Assembly (NCBI GenBank): GCA_020638675.1
Contig: JACKID010000001.1
Span: 248,001-312,000 of the forward strand
DNA: 64,000 bases
DNA from: Planctomycetota bacterium
Lineage (GTDB): Bacteria; Planctomycetota; UBA8742; UBA2392
Direction: 5' to 3'
The stretch's first letter is position 1; each line of letters begins with the position of its first letter. Position numbers and translations under genes: made by a program. Below the pieces are notes generated by a model, which was not told where the DNA came from, did not search any database, and worked only from the letters and a program-made list of their open reading frames with translations. Shown in pieces: positions 56,347 through 64,000 of this stretch.

Positions 56347-56440
56347 AGCCCCGGCTGAAAAGCCGGGGACGCCGCACAGCGGCGAGCGGTCGCGCGACAT
56401 CGGCTTCGCCGATCCCCCGGCTTTTCAGCCGGGGCTCTAG
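56343..56440. repeat. Perfect 26-bp inverted repeat with hairpin array (convergent junction)
   Basis: Left arm 56343-56368 (CTAGAGCCCCGGCTGAAAAG + CCGGGG) and right arm 56415-56440 are exact reverse complements. Each arm is itself a hairpin (CCCCGGCT-GAAA-AGCCGGGG). Inside lie CGCCGC-ACA-GCGGCG, GTCGCGCGAC and ATCGGCTTCGCCGAT. The TAG stop codons of both flanking genes lie in the outer CTAG ends. Confidence 0.85.
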
Positions 56441-56952
56441 CCGTCCGTAATCCGCCTTTTGAACTCCTCGAAGTCGCCGATTTCGTCGAGCATCTCCTGC
56501 TCGAGCTTGCCGATGGCGCCCCGTGCGGGCTTCTCCGGGCGGGTCGGCGTGGGCGAATCCGGCGTTGCGGCGGCCAGCTTGTTGGCCATTGCCTGACTGG
56601 AAAGAATTTTCGTACCAGCCAGCTTGCAGGCCTTGGTGACAGCGAGGTCGCTGCTGATGACGGTCAGGCGGCGCGGCTGGTTGGAGTTCTCGACGTAGTC
56701 GCGAACTGCTTCGTCGGCCGACTCGCGCCCGGCGCCGCAGAACTGGACTTTGACGTGGGGGTAGGCGAGGTCGCCGGCGCCGAGCTCGCCGGGTGTTCCG
56801 TCGAAGAAGACGCGCGCTTTGCCGCCCTCGCGTTTGCAGAGGTGCGAGAACAGCTCGACCACGCGCGCGCGGGCGCGCCCGAAGTCGGCGGGCAGGGCCC
56901 CGGGCAGCTTCTTCAGCGCGTGCAGCAGGTTGTAGCCGTCCACCACGTACAT
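56437..56952 (-). CDS. NYN-domain (YacP-like) predicted ribonuclease
   Basis: 171 aa. Begins MYVVDGYNLLHAL, the defining YacP/NYN PIN-like start with catalytic Asp5. Further acidic positions are in VFFDGTPGELG, ESADEAVRDYV and VISSDLAVTKACKLAG. The C-terminal ~40 residues are an acidic/basic tail (KLEQEMLDEIGDFEEFKRR). Usual length. YacP homologues are metal-dependent RNases involved in mRNA processing (family knowledge). A TAGACT box lies upstream of the start. Confidence 0.88.
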   Translation of the reverse strand: MYVVDGYNLLHALKKLPGALPADFGRARARVVELFSHLCKREGGKARVFFDGTPGELGAGDLAYPHVKVQFCGAGRESADEAVRDYVENSNQPRRLTVISSDLAVTKACKLAGTKILSSQAMANKLAAATPDSPTPTRPEKPARGAIGKLEQEMLDEIGDFEEFKRRITDG

Positions 56953-56983
56953 GCACCCAGTCTAGCCCTGCCCGCGGAAAGCG

Positions 56984-57547
56984 TCAGGCCGTGGTTTGTG
57001 GGTAGAAGTTGACGCACAGGGTTACCTGCTCGGCGTCGTCGCCCGGCTTCTCGAGCCCGGACATGAAGCCCATCAGGGTGGCGCGCAATGCGTCGCGCAG
57101 GGCGCGCAGTCTCTCGGGCGATGCTTTCACTTCCATCATGTTGATCCCGAAGAAGCGGCCGGGGTCGGACAGCGCGATGCGCTCGCCGACGCGGTGTGCT
57201 TCCGCCGCCTGGTCGAAGTGGTGCTTGCGCAGCTCGGTGTCCTTCTTGCTGCCGTGCTTGGTGCTGAAGGTGAGGGCTTCCATGTCTGGCTCCTTTGCGG
57301 TTGGGACGTTGCGGAAAAGTTTTTCGGTGATGCCCTTGGGGCCGGGGCGGGTGCCGGCGGGCTCGACGAAGCCTGCGCGCTGCAGGCGCAGCAGGTGGTA
57401 GCGCGCGCTGGCTGGCTCGGCGTAGACGGCGCGGGCGAGCTCGGTCTGGGTCATGGGCCCGTTCTTGCGCAGCTGGTCAACCAGCTTCATGCGCAGTGGG
57501 TGAAACCAGGTGCGGGCGCGCTCGTCTTGATCCATCGGCTTGGCCAT
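56984..57547 (-). CDS. ArsR-type winged-helix transcriptional regulator
   Basis: 187 aa. N-terminal winged-helix DNA-binding domain: WFHPLRMKLVDQLRKNG, PMTQTELARAVYAEPASARY, HLLRLQRAGFVEPAG. The C-terminal half contains a helical domain (LRKHHFDQAAEAHRVGERIA) ending NMMEVKASPERLRALR, probably for dimerisation; no metal-binding cysteines are apparent. Start ATG 57547 has GGAG at 6 nt; ATG 57559 would add four residues. A 9-bp perfect inverted repeat 20 bp upstream is the likely operator, implying autoregulation. Confidence 0.85.
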   Translation of the reverse strand: MAKPMDQDERARTWFHPLRMKLVDQLRKNGPMTQTELARAVYAEPASARYHLLRLQRAGFVEPAGTRPGPKGITEKLFRNVPTAKEPDMEALTFSTKHGSKKDTELRKHHFDQAAEAHRVGERIALSDPGRFFGINMMEVKASPERLRALRDALRATLMGFMSGLEKPGDDAEQVTLCVNFYPQTTA

Positions 57548-57566
57548 TGCGTTCTCCATAAACTGT

Positions 57567-57591
57567 TCATCGATAAATACTATATCGATGA
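57567..57591. promoter_or_regulatory. Operator-like palindrome upstream of the ArsR-type regulator
   Basis: TCATCGATA, seven A/T-rich bases, TATCGATGA: perfect 9-bp inverted repeat, 20 bp before the start codon in the divergent spacer. Size and spacing suit a dimeric winged-helix repressor. Confidence 0.6.
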
Positions 57592-57687
57592 GAGCGCCGC
57601 AAGTGGCAAGCGGAGATAATCTGGGTCCACACCTAAAGTCTTTTTAAATATGTGGTTATGAGTCAAGCCAACGCCGACCATTACGTT

Positions 57688-57722
57688 GTGAAATATATTC
57701 GGTTTGGCTGCCAGTATTTCAC
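57688..57722. promoter_or_regulatory. Inverted repeat upstream of the TPR gene
   Basis: GTGAAATA (57688-57695) and TATTTCAC (57715-57722), spacer 19 bp, in an AT-rich stretch 54 bp before the TPR gene start. Possible regulatory site or leader hairpin. Confidence 0.4.
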
Positions 57723-57775
57723 GGTGTATTGTTCTAGAGGACGCTGGTGTCCCCTCCGACAGGGAGGAACGAGCC

Positions 57776-58468
57776 ATGACGACAACGATCCTGATTTCGC
57801 CCCACCTGATCCGCCGCTTCAACGAGGCCGCCAGTCTTGCACGGGCCGGTGACTTCGAGGCCTCACTGGCCGTATGGGAACACCTGTTGAATCCAACCGA
57901 CGAAGACAAGTCCGAAGGCCCGCGCGTTCTGACCGGCGAATTCCTCGGCCAGGCCTACATGCGCAAGGCCTGGGTGCTGATGGACCTCGGGCGTCACCAG
58001 GCCGCGCGCGAAGTGTTCGAAGACCCGGTGATGCGCGCCTGCCTGCCACAGTTCGATATGCCCGTGCTGTATGACTACTTCTTCAGCTACGCCAACACGC
58101 TGGGGAATCTCGGCGCCATTGAGCCCATGGACGACGCCTTCACGCGCGCCATGAACGCGGCCTCCAAGCTGGGCGACGCCCGCCGCATGTACCAATGCTG
58201 GCACAACCTGCTGGCCTGGGCGGAGGGTGCCGCTGAGTGGGAGTATCTGGATGTCCAGACGGAGATCTGCCTGCAGTACGCCGCCAACGTCGGCGACGCG
58301 GTGCTGACCGGCGTGGCCGAGCTGAGCCGTGCGATGGCCCTGGCGCAGTTGGGTGGGAAGGATGAGGTCCGTGCAATCGTTCTCCCGATCCTGGCGCGTG
58401 CGCGCGCCGGCGGTCTGGAGAACCTGATCGAGCGCGCAGAGCAGATCCTGCGCGTGGTCGAGAACTAG
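57776..58468 (+). CDS. TPR-like repeat protein
   Basis: 230 aa. Helical throughout with TPR-type alternation: SPHLIRRFNEAASLARAGDF, EFLGQAYMRKAWVLMDLGRH, then YDYFFSYANTLGNLGAIEP and three further helix pairs. No signal peptide or membrane segment, so cytosolic. GGAGG lies 9 nt before the ATG. Divergent from the ArsR-type regulator, which may control it (inference). A terminator follows. No interaction partner is suggested by context. Confidence 0.78.
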   Translation: MTTTILISPHLIRRFNEAASLARAGDFEASLAVWEHLLNPTDEDKSEGPRVLTGEFLGQAYMRKAWVLMDLGRHQAAREVFEDPVMRACLPQFDMPVLYDYFFSYANTLGNLGAIEPMDDAFTRAMNAASKLGDARRMYQCWHNLLAWAEGAAEWEYLDVQTEICLQYAANVGDAVLTGVAELSRAMALAQLGGKDEVRAIVLPILARARAGGLENLIERAEQILRVVEN

Positions 58469-58530
58469 CACAGCGCGGGCATTGAGGCCCGCGAGCGAAC
58501 GCCGGTGGGGCATCCCCGCCGGCTGCAATG

Positions 58531-58567
58531 AGGGGACGGCGCCGTGGGGGGCCGTCCCCTTTCTGTT
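58531..58567 (+). terminator. Intrinsic terminator after the TPR gene
   Basis: AGGGGACGGC-GCCGTGGGGG-GCCGTCCCCT followed by TTCTGTTT. Confidence 0.8.
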
Positions 58568-58625
58568 TCGTAATTCGCGGCAGGCGCGCTAACATGCCCC
58601 TGCGCCCCGGAATCACGAGGTAACC

Positions 58626-60128
58626 ATGACTCTTCGACTGTCGCTGCTTGCGGCGCTGCTGGTCTGCGCGCCGAGCCTGTTCGCCAAGCCCAAGACGAAG
58701 ATCGAGCTGCAGTGGCGCACCACCGAGTACGAGTCGGGCAAGCTGCACGAGAAGTACTCCGTGCGCGTCGAGGGCGAGTCCGAAACACGCTGGGGCGGCT
58801 ACACCGAGTACTGGGAGAACGGCAAGAAGAAGGCCGAAGGCGAGTACGAGGACGGCAAGCAGGTCGAGCGCTGGGAGTGGTACTACGAGAGCGGCGAGAA
58901 CCAGCAGTCCGGCTTCTTTGACGCCGGCGTGAAGTGGAACAACTGGACCACGTGGCACCCCAACGGCAAGAAGGCCAGCGACGGCAAGTACGCCAACGGC
59001 AAGAAGCAGGACAAATGGATCTGGTGGTGGGAGAACGGCAAGAAGAAGGAAGAGAGCTACTTCGAGCTGGATACGCGCGAAGGGCGAAACGTCACCTGGC
59101 ACGACAACGGCCAGCGCTCCGAGCAGGGCGAGTACAAGGACGCCAAGAAACACGGCAAGTGGGAGCAGTGGTGGGAGAACGGCCAGCTCCGCAGCCAGGG
59201 CTATTACGAGATGGGCACTCGCCGCGACAAGTGGCAGTGGTGGTACGAGACCGGCAAGCAGTCCGAATACCACGACTACAAGGGCGAAGAGCGCACCGGC
59301 ACTTGGCGCAAGTGGTTTGAAAACGGCAACCTGATGTCCGAAGGCGAGTCGTTCAACAACCTCCGCGACGGCAACTGGACCTACTTCCACGAAATCGGCG
59401 TCAAGGAATCGGCCGGGCGCTATGAGAAGGGCAAGCGCATCGGCACCTGGAGCTTCTGGCACGAGAACACGACCAAGCGCGCGGAAGGCGGCTACGAAGA
59501 GGGGCAGCAGGTCGGCAAATGGACCTGGTGGCACGACAACGGCAACAAGCAGACCGAAGGCACGCTGACGCTCGGCAACCGCAACGGCGCCTGGATCATC
59601 TGGCACGAGAACGGCGAGAAGGCGGTCGAGTGCAGCTTCAAGGATGGCGAGCTGGACGGCGCCTGGAAGCGCTACAGTGAAGACGGCAAGACGCTCGCCG
59701 AAGGGGCGTACGCAGGCGACGAGCAGGTAAGCACCTGGACCTTCTGGTACCACAACGGCGAAAAGGCCGCGCAGGGGATGTTCAGCGACGGGGTGAAGAC
59801 CGGCGCCTGGAGCACCTGGCACATGAATGGCTCTCTCGAGAGCTACGGAGTTTACGACAACGGGCGCGAGTCAGGCCGCTGGGAGTACTGGTACGACGAC
59901 GGCTCAAAGCGACAGGTCTGCACCTACAAAGACGGCGACCGCAGCGGCGAATGGAGCTGGTTCTACAAGGGAGGAAAGCTCCGCGCCCGCGGCACGTTCA
60001 AGGAAAACTGGCTCGACGGCTGGTACCGCGAATACGACGCCACTGGCCAGGTAGCCTTCGAGAAGTTTTACAAGGAAGGCTACGAAGCCGACCCGCCGGA
60101 AGAGCCACCCGAAGAAGGCGGTGAGTAA
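58626..60128 (+). CDS. Secreted MORN_2-repeat (YwqK-like) protein
   Basis: 500 aa. Signal peptide (MTLRLSLLAALLVCAPSLFA). The rest is a ~23-24-residue repeat about eighteen times over, with the pattern G-x-W-x-x-(W/Y)-(Y/W)-E-N-G-K-x-x-(A/S)-E-G-x-(Y/F), for example GYTEYWENGKKKAEGEYEDG. This is the MORN_2/YwqK repeat, which forms an elongated beta-hairpin ribbon. The unusually regular and Trp-rich array suggests a surface or periplasmic scaffold. CACGAGG precedes the ATG. A broken choice-of-anchor gene follows directly, in the same frame. Confidence 0.88.
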   Translation: MTLRLSLLAALLVCAPSLFAKPKTKIELQWRTTEYESGKLHEKYSVRVEGESETRWGGYTEYWENGKKKAEGEYEDGKQVERWEWYYESGENQQSGFFDAGVKWNNWTTWHPNGKKASDGKYANGKKQDKWIWWWENGKKKEESYFELDTREGRNVTWHDNGQRSEQGEYKDAKKHGKWEQWWENGQLRSQGYYEMGTRRDKWQWWYETGKQSEYHDYKGEERTGTWRKWFENGNLMSEGESFNNLRDGNWTYFHEIGVKESAGRYEKGKRIGTWSFWHENTTKRAEGGYEEGQQVGKWTWWHDNGNKQTEGTLTLGNRNGAWIIWHENGEKAVECSFKDGELDGAWKRYSEDGKTLAEGAYAGDEQVSTWTFWYHNGEKAAQGMFSDGVKTGAWSTWHMNGSLESYGVYDNGRESGRWEYWYDDGSKRQVCTYKDGDRSGEWSWFYKGGKLRARGTFKENWLDGWYREYDATGQVAFEKFYKEGYEADPPEEPPEEGGE

Positions 60129-60409
60129 GCTTGGGCCCTGCCTCTCGCAGCCGGTGGGGCGGGCTCCACGATTGCCTCGGCGGATAGCGAGACGATGGGC
60201 ATCAGGGCAACCCCGAAGACGGCTGGAACCTCCAGCTTCCTCGTCAGCATGGGTAACGACGATGCTCCGTCGCGTTCACCTCCAGCAGCAAAACCGCGAC
60301 CGGCGGCAGTAGCCGCTCGACGCGCAACAGCAGTGGTCTGAGCATCTTTGCGCTGCGCGGCCTGAGCGTGCTGGCCATCAGCATCCGCATGCGCGGCAGC
60401 AAGGCCTAG
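60129..60409 (+). pseudogene. Degraded choice-of-anchor / CTERM protein gene
   Basis: Starting right after the MORN gene stop, the same frame reads A-G-S-T-I-A-S-A-D-S-E-T then MGIRATPKTAGTSSFLVS and MGNDDAPSRSPPA, matching the core and NDDG linker of the gene at 60509. After a frameshift near 60270-60290, another frame gives a Gly/Ser run, then LSIFALRGLSVLAISI and RMRGSKA up to a TAG at 60409, like a sorting tail. No start codon, signal peptide or Cys remains. The rest of the spacer to 60508 holds only a terminator and the next promoter. Confidence 0.65.
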
Positions 60410-60428
60410 TCACAATGCGGCAGATTCA

Positions 60429-60461
60429 AAAGGGGAGGCGCTTGCGCCTCCCCTTTCTGTT
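60429..60461 (+). terminator. Intrinsic terminator
   Basis: AAAGGGGAGGCG-CTTG-CGCCTCCCCTTT followed by CTGTT, downstream of the pseudogene and MORN gene. Confidence 0.85.
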
Positions 60462-60508
60462 GCCATGCTTTGTGCCGGGGCCATAATCGCCCGCACTGGA
60501 GACGAGAC

Positions 60509-61054
60509 TTGCGCTGCCTGATGATTGCAATCCTGTGTGTCACGGCCGGTGCTCTTGCGGCGCAGCCGGAAATGGACGTGCAGCGCGCGGGCGTCTCGAT
60601 TGCCGACGGGGCGACCGATACCGTGTCGAACCCCGGTACGTCGCCGTTCAACCTGTACTACACGATCAACAATGACGGGACGACGGATCTCACGCTCACG
60701 TCCATGCCCGAGGTCGTCATCTCCGGCGAGGTAAACTGCACGGTGGTCGTCCTTGCGGCGCCGATCAGCCCGGTAGCGGCCGCCGGTTCAACCTCTTTCA
60801 CGCTGCAGGTCACGCCCCTGTCGAGCACCGACTTCGAGTTCGACATCACGATCGCCAACGACGACGGCAACGAGAACCCGTACAACATCCACTTCGATGC
60901 CAAGCCCGTCAGCCCGCCCAGCAAGTCCGGGAGCAGCAAGAAAGCCGGGGGCAACTGCAGCACAAATGAGAGGGAAGTCTCTGCTGGATGGCTGGTGCTT
61001 CTCGCGGGGCTGTTGTGCCTCAAAGCGCTTAGCCGGCGCGGGTCCGTCGATTAA
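60509..61054 (+). CDS. Short secreted choice-of-anchor-D protein with sorting-like tail
   Basis: 181 aa from TTG 60509, with GGAG 7 nt upstream; ATG 60521 would shorten the signal peptide n-region. Signal peptide (CLMIAILCVTAGALAA), one choice-of-anchor-D domain (~30-140: YTINNDGTTDLTLTSMPEVV, ANDDGNENPYNIHFDA), a Ser/Lys linker (SGSSKKAGGNC) and a hydrophobic segment followed by LSRRGSVD. The smallest member of the family in this window and a clear view of its minimal unit. A CATAAT box lies upstream. Predicted surface protein. Confidence 0.8.
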   Translation: MRCLMIAILCVTAGALAAQPEMDVQRAGVSIADGATDTVSNPGTSPFNLYYTINNDGTTDLTLTSMPEVVISGEVNCTVVVLAAPISPVAAAGSTSFTLQVTPLSSTDFEFDITIANDDGNENPYNIHFDAKPVSPPSKSGSSKKAGGNCSTNEREVSAGWLVLLAGLLCLKALSRRGSVD

Positions 61055-61144
61055 TCGGATCTTTACACAATCCCAATATTCGGTTCACCCCGCCTCCCTA
61101 CGCTGCCCGCAGCTATAGGGGACCATTCCTAATTGGAGAACAAG

Positions 61145-62137
61145 ATGCGAATCAAGATTGCAATGGTTGCAGCAGCCCTCGCCGCCATGGTGGTAGCGAT
61201 TGCGGCAACCAGCCGTCCGGCCCAGGCCGACGTGAAGCTCGACGACGCGCTCGAGAAGTACACCGCAGTGGCCGGCGTTTCCGGCAACATCAGCAGCGTG
61301 GGCAGCGATACCTGCAACAACCTCATGACCCTTTGGGCTGAGGGCTTCCGCAAGCACTACCCGAACGTCAACTTCGCGGTTGAGGGCAAGGGCAGCAGCA
61401 CGGCCCCGCCGGCGCTGATCGACGGCACCAGCGACATCGGCCCGATGTCCCGCAAGATGAAGGACAAGGAAATCAACGCCTTCGAAGAAAAGTTCGGCTA
61501 CAAGCCCAGCTACATCGTGATCGCGATCGACGCCCTCGCCGTCTTCGCGCACAAGGACAACCCGATTGAGAGCCTCAGCATGCCCCAGGTGGACGCGATC
61601 TTCAGCGAAAACCGCAAGGGCGGCCACCCCGAAGACATCACCAAATGGGGTCAGGTCGGTCTGAAGGGTGACTGGCAGAACCTGGGCATCACTCTCTACG
61701 GTCGTAACAGCGTCAGCGGCACCTACGGCTACTTCAAGGAGCACGCGCTCTACAAGGGCGACTACAAGAAGACCGTCAAGGAACAGCCGGGCAGCGCGGC
61801 CGTCGTCCAGAGCATCAGCGAAGACCGCAGCGCGATCGGCTACTCCGGTATCGGCTACAAGACTGCCGGCGTGAAGGCCGTTCCGCTCAGCAAGGACACC
61901 GATGGCGAAGCGTTCGAAGCGACCGCAGACAACTGCTACAGCGGCAAGTACCCGCTGGCGCGCTTCCTGAACATCTACTTCAACCGCGCCCCGGGCAAGA
62001 ACGTCAGCCCGGTGATCCGTGAGTTCTTCAAGTTCATCCACAGCCGCGAAGGCCAGGAAGTGGTGAACAAGGACGGCTTCGTGCCGCTCAACCAGAGCAC
62101 GATCGACAAGTACAGCGACACCTACGAAGACAAGTAG
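61145..62137 (+). CDS. pstS: Phosphate ABC transporter substrate-binding protein
   Basis: 330 aa periplasmic protein. Signal peptide (AMVAAALAAMVVAIAATSRP, cleavage near AQA). The phosphate-binding family pattern is present: SVGSDTCNNLMTLWAEGF near the N-terminus (the SxT-type anion loop), GKGSSTAPPALIDGTSDIGP, RNSVSGTYGYFKEHAL and SAIGYSGIGY. ATG 61145 has GGAG at 8 nt; a TTG 12 bp upstream is less likely. It is followed by a long hairpin and the pstC-like gene, the standard order of a high-affinity phosphate uptake operon. Confidence 0.93.
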   Translation: MRIKIAMVAAALAAMVVAIAATSRPAQADVKLDDALEKYTAVAGVSGNISSVGSDTCNNLMTLWAEGFRKHYPNVNFAVEGKGSSTAPPALIDGTSDIGPMSRKMKDKEINAFEEKFGYKPSYIVIAIDALAVFAHKDNPIESLSMPQVDAIFSENRKGGHPEDITKWGQVGLKGDWQNLGITLYGRNSVSGTYGYFKEHALYKGDYKKTVKEQPGSAAVVQSISEDRSAIGYSGIGYKTAGVKAVPLSKDTDGEAFEATADNCYSGKYPLARFLNIYFNRAPGKNVSPVIREFFKFIHSREGQEVVNKDGFVPLNQSTIDKYSDTYEDK

Positions 62138-62151
62138 CACAGTCCGCGCAG

Positions 62152-62180
62152 ACGGCGGGGCGCTGCAAGCGTCCCGCCGT
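62152..62180 (+). terminator. Hairpin between pstS and pstC
   Basis: ACGGCGGG-GCGCTTGCAAGCG-like stem closing on CCCGCCGT, without a long T run. Probably partial termination or a 3' stabiliser that raises pstS over pstC. Confidence 0.6.
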
Positions 62181-62203
62181 TCTGTCACCTCTGGAAACAC
62201 ATC

Positions 62204-64000
62204 GTGGAAGACTCACCCCTTCCTCTCTACAGCCGCAAGACCACGCTTCAGGTCAAGATCGTTGACCTGGCTGCCAACATCGGCATCAAGGTTGGCGGCA
62301 TGGGCGTGATTCTCGCTGTGCTCGGGCTCATCGTCTTCATCTTCATGCAGATGTTTCCGCTGCTCGAAAGCGGCGAAGCAGGCGAACTCGGCCAGCCCCT
62401 CAAGTTGTCGGCGGATCGTGCGCTGCTGGTCCACTGCGACGAATACCGCCGCGTCGGTCTGCGCATCAACGAATCCGGCACGATCGTCATCTTCTCGCTG
62501 CCCACGGGCGAAGTCATCCGCGAAGAAAAACCCGCATTGCTGGCTGACGCGACGCTGACAGGTGCGCGGATTTCGCTGCGCCCGCGCTCGCAGGCCAAGG
62601 TTGACGGCGTGCAGGACGTGCCGATGTATCACCTTCAGCTCGGCACCAGTGACGGCCGCCTGCTGATCGGGACGGTCGCCTACGTAACCGACTTCCTGCG
62701 CTACGAGAATTCGGACGAAGAGCCCGACGAGCTCGAGAAGCTGCACATGCCGACGGAGGATGAATTCAAGGCCGTCGAGTACATGCCCGAAACGCTCGTC
62801 TACTGGGCGCCCAAGGACAAGGCCGCCGCGGAAGCCGCCGAGAAGGCCGCAAGCGAGGCCACCAGCAAGAGCAAGAAAGCGAAGCAGGAGCGCCTTCGCG
62901 ATGAAGCCATCCGTCGCAAGCAGGTCGTCGAGCACCTGACCAGCTTCGGCTTCTACCGCGGCGTCCACGCCGTGGTCGAAGTAACACGCGCCGTGGACTT
63001 CAAGTCGGACGGCAAGCCGATCCGCGCGTTTGGCGGCGCCATCAACGAGGCGCCCGCCACTGAAGATCGCAATGCAATCGACGTCGTCGTGACCGGCGAT
63101 GGGCGTACGCTGCTCGCCCGCCAGAAGTCCGAAGTCAACCCGATGACCGACGAGGTCGAGATCAGCACCCAGGTTGACGACCTGACCGAGCGCATTTCCG
63201 GCACGCCCGACTTCGTGCTCGTCAACGACCGCATGCTGCGCGTCGTGCTGGCGAACAAGGCCGGGCTGGTTCACGTGTTTGAGTGGGATCCGCTGCGCAA
63301 GCGCTTCGCGATGCCATACCCCGCATTCTCCGTTTTCGCGCCGCAGCAGGATCTCGATGAGAACCGCCACTGGCGCGACCTTGTGAACGACCAGCGCGTC
63401 AGCGCGGGCTTTGAGCCGTCGACGGAGGCGCTCACCCTCACCGCCATGAACTACCTGATCGGCGACCAGACGGTGATCTTTGCCGACAGCCGCGGCGGGC
63501 TTCAGGCATGGTTTGCCGTGCCGGGCGCCGACGAAAGCAGCCCGCGCCGACTGACCCGCGCGCGCACCCATCGCCCATCGAAGACGCCGGTGATTCAGGT
63601 AGGCGCATCGCCGGTGAACAAAGGCTTCCTTGCGGTCGAAGCCTCCGGCCATATCCGCGCCATCAACAACACCGGCAGCCGCGAATTCCTTGAGATGGAT
63701 ACCGGCGGCGCCGTGACGGCCTGCATGGCACGCAAGGGCGACGGCATCCTGGTGGTCGGCACAGACGGCGCGGTTCACCATTGGTGGGTCGATGCCCCGC
63801 ACAGTGAAGCAAGCTTCGCCACGCTGTTCGGCAAGGTCTGGTATGAAGACTTCAAAGAGCCCGGCTACGAGTGGCAGACGACATCCGGCACCGACGACAC
63901 GGAGCCGAAAATCAACCTGATCCCGCTCGTGTCGGGCACGGTGAAGGGCGCAATCTATGCGCTGCTGTTTTCGGTGCCGCTGGCCGTGCTGGCCGCGATC
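62204..64000 (+). CDS. pstC: Phosphate ABC transporter permease PstC-like, with large periplasmic insertion (partial)
   Basis: 599 codons to the window edge with no stop. Start GTG 62204 (GGAAA upstream). A cytosolic N-terminus is followed by one transmembrane helix (~31-52, GGMGVILAVLGLIVFIFMQM), then a ~510-residue hydrophilic region with a charged coil (~205-240, Ala/Lys/Glu-rich) and WD/propeller-like strands. The first real permease block follows at the end: GYEWQTTSGTDDTEPKINLI, PLVSGTVKGAIYALLFSVPL, characteristic of PstC. The membrane core therefore lies beyond the window. PstC variants with big inserts exist; this one is long. Confidence 0.85.
   Translation, partial: MEDSPLPLYSRKTTLQVKIVDLAANIGIKVGGMGVILAVLGLIVFIFMQMFPLLESGEAGELGQPLKLSADRALLVHCDEYRRVGLRINESGTIVIFSLPTGEVIREEKPALLADATLTGARISLRPRSQAKVDGVQDVPMYHLQLGTSDGRLLIGTVAYVTDFLRYENSDEEPDELEKLHMPTEDEFKAVEYMPETLVYWAPKDKAAAEAAEKAASEATSKSKKAKQERLRDEAIRRKQVVEHLTSFGFYRGVHAVVEVTRAVDFKSDGKPIRAFGGAINEAPATEDRNAIDVVVTGDGRTLLARQKSEVNPMTDEVEISTQVDDLTERISGTPDFVLVNDRMLRVVLANKAGLVHVFEWDPLRKRFAMPYPAFSVFAPQQDLDENRHWRDLVNDQRVSAGFEPSTEALTLTAMNYLIGDQTVIFADSRGGLQAWFAVPGADESSPRRLTRARTHRPSKTPVIQVGASPVNKGFLAVEASGHIRAINNTGSREFLEMDTGGAVTACMARKGDGILVVGTDGAVHHWWVDAPHSEASFATLFGKVWYEDFKEPGYEWQTTSGTDDTEPKINLIPLVSGTVKGAIYALLFSVPLAVLAAI

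Overview
High-GC bacterial chromosome with long single-strand operons and housekeeping genes for one-carbon, TCA-cycle and nucleotide metabolism. Lineage cannot be proven from the sequence. A formylglycine-type sulfatase, an ECF sigma factor fused to a membrane-anchored C-terminal domain, ELWxxDGT and choice-of-anchor repeat proteins, a GEVED domain and a very large PstC insert fit a planctomycete-like organism best (inference). No phage, insertion sequence, CRISPR array or replication origin is visible.

Layout. 1-8.8 kb: partial XRE-type regulator diverging from a secreted GEVED/choice-of-anchor protein, then metH and a second choice-of-anchor protein. 8.8-13.3 kb: carboxylesterase, trmO, a DUF2339 membrane protein and a lipoprotein. 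13.4-19.1 kb: complete 2-oxoglutarate dehydrogenase operon (sucA-sucB-lpdA). 19.1-25.4 kb: sigma/coiled-coil fusion, a GxxExxY nuclease-like gene between inverted repeats, an AlkA-like glycosylase, a degenerate-looking oxidase subunit I with a lipo-cytochrome c, a siroheme-synthase-type dehydrogenase, and tRNA-His. 25.5-28 kb: a possible structured RNA, a zinc-ribbon membrane protein and a more AT-rich HEPN-domain gene. 28-36 kb: zincin/VWA-like protein, membrane protein with DUF3106-like partner, guaA, a lipoprotein, nuoI and small membrane proteins. 36-46 kb: sulfatase, ELWxxDGT protein flanked by a gspF gene and a gspF remnant, pilT, cysteine desulfurase. 46-58.5 kb: lipoproteins, double-cyclophilin protein, two ABC exporter modules, NYN nuclease, ArsR-type regulator, TPR protein. 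58.6-64 kb: MORN-repeat protein, a broken and an intact choice-of-anchor gene, pstS and the start of pstC.

The most unusual content is intergenic. (1) At least six spacers carry elements built from two inverted arms of short degenerate tandem words; the word differs at each site but the architecture is shared. One has split an ATGA-coupled ABC operon and is bordered by a 22-23 bp duplication of the junction; one supplies a lipoprotein signal peptide; a related arm pair encloses the GxxExxY gene. (2) Five of eight convergent gene junctions hold multi-hairpin arrays, several with CTTCCAG in the stems or loops, which supply stop codons or C-terminal codons of the flanking genes. (3) Three proteins and one pseudogene share a Gly-rich/Cys/transmembrane/Arg C-terminus resembling a sorting signal.

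Two genes use starts easily missed: TTG for the XRE regulator and CTG for a LolD/MacB-type ATPase. Coordinates include stop codons.
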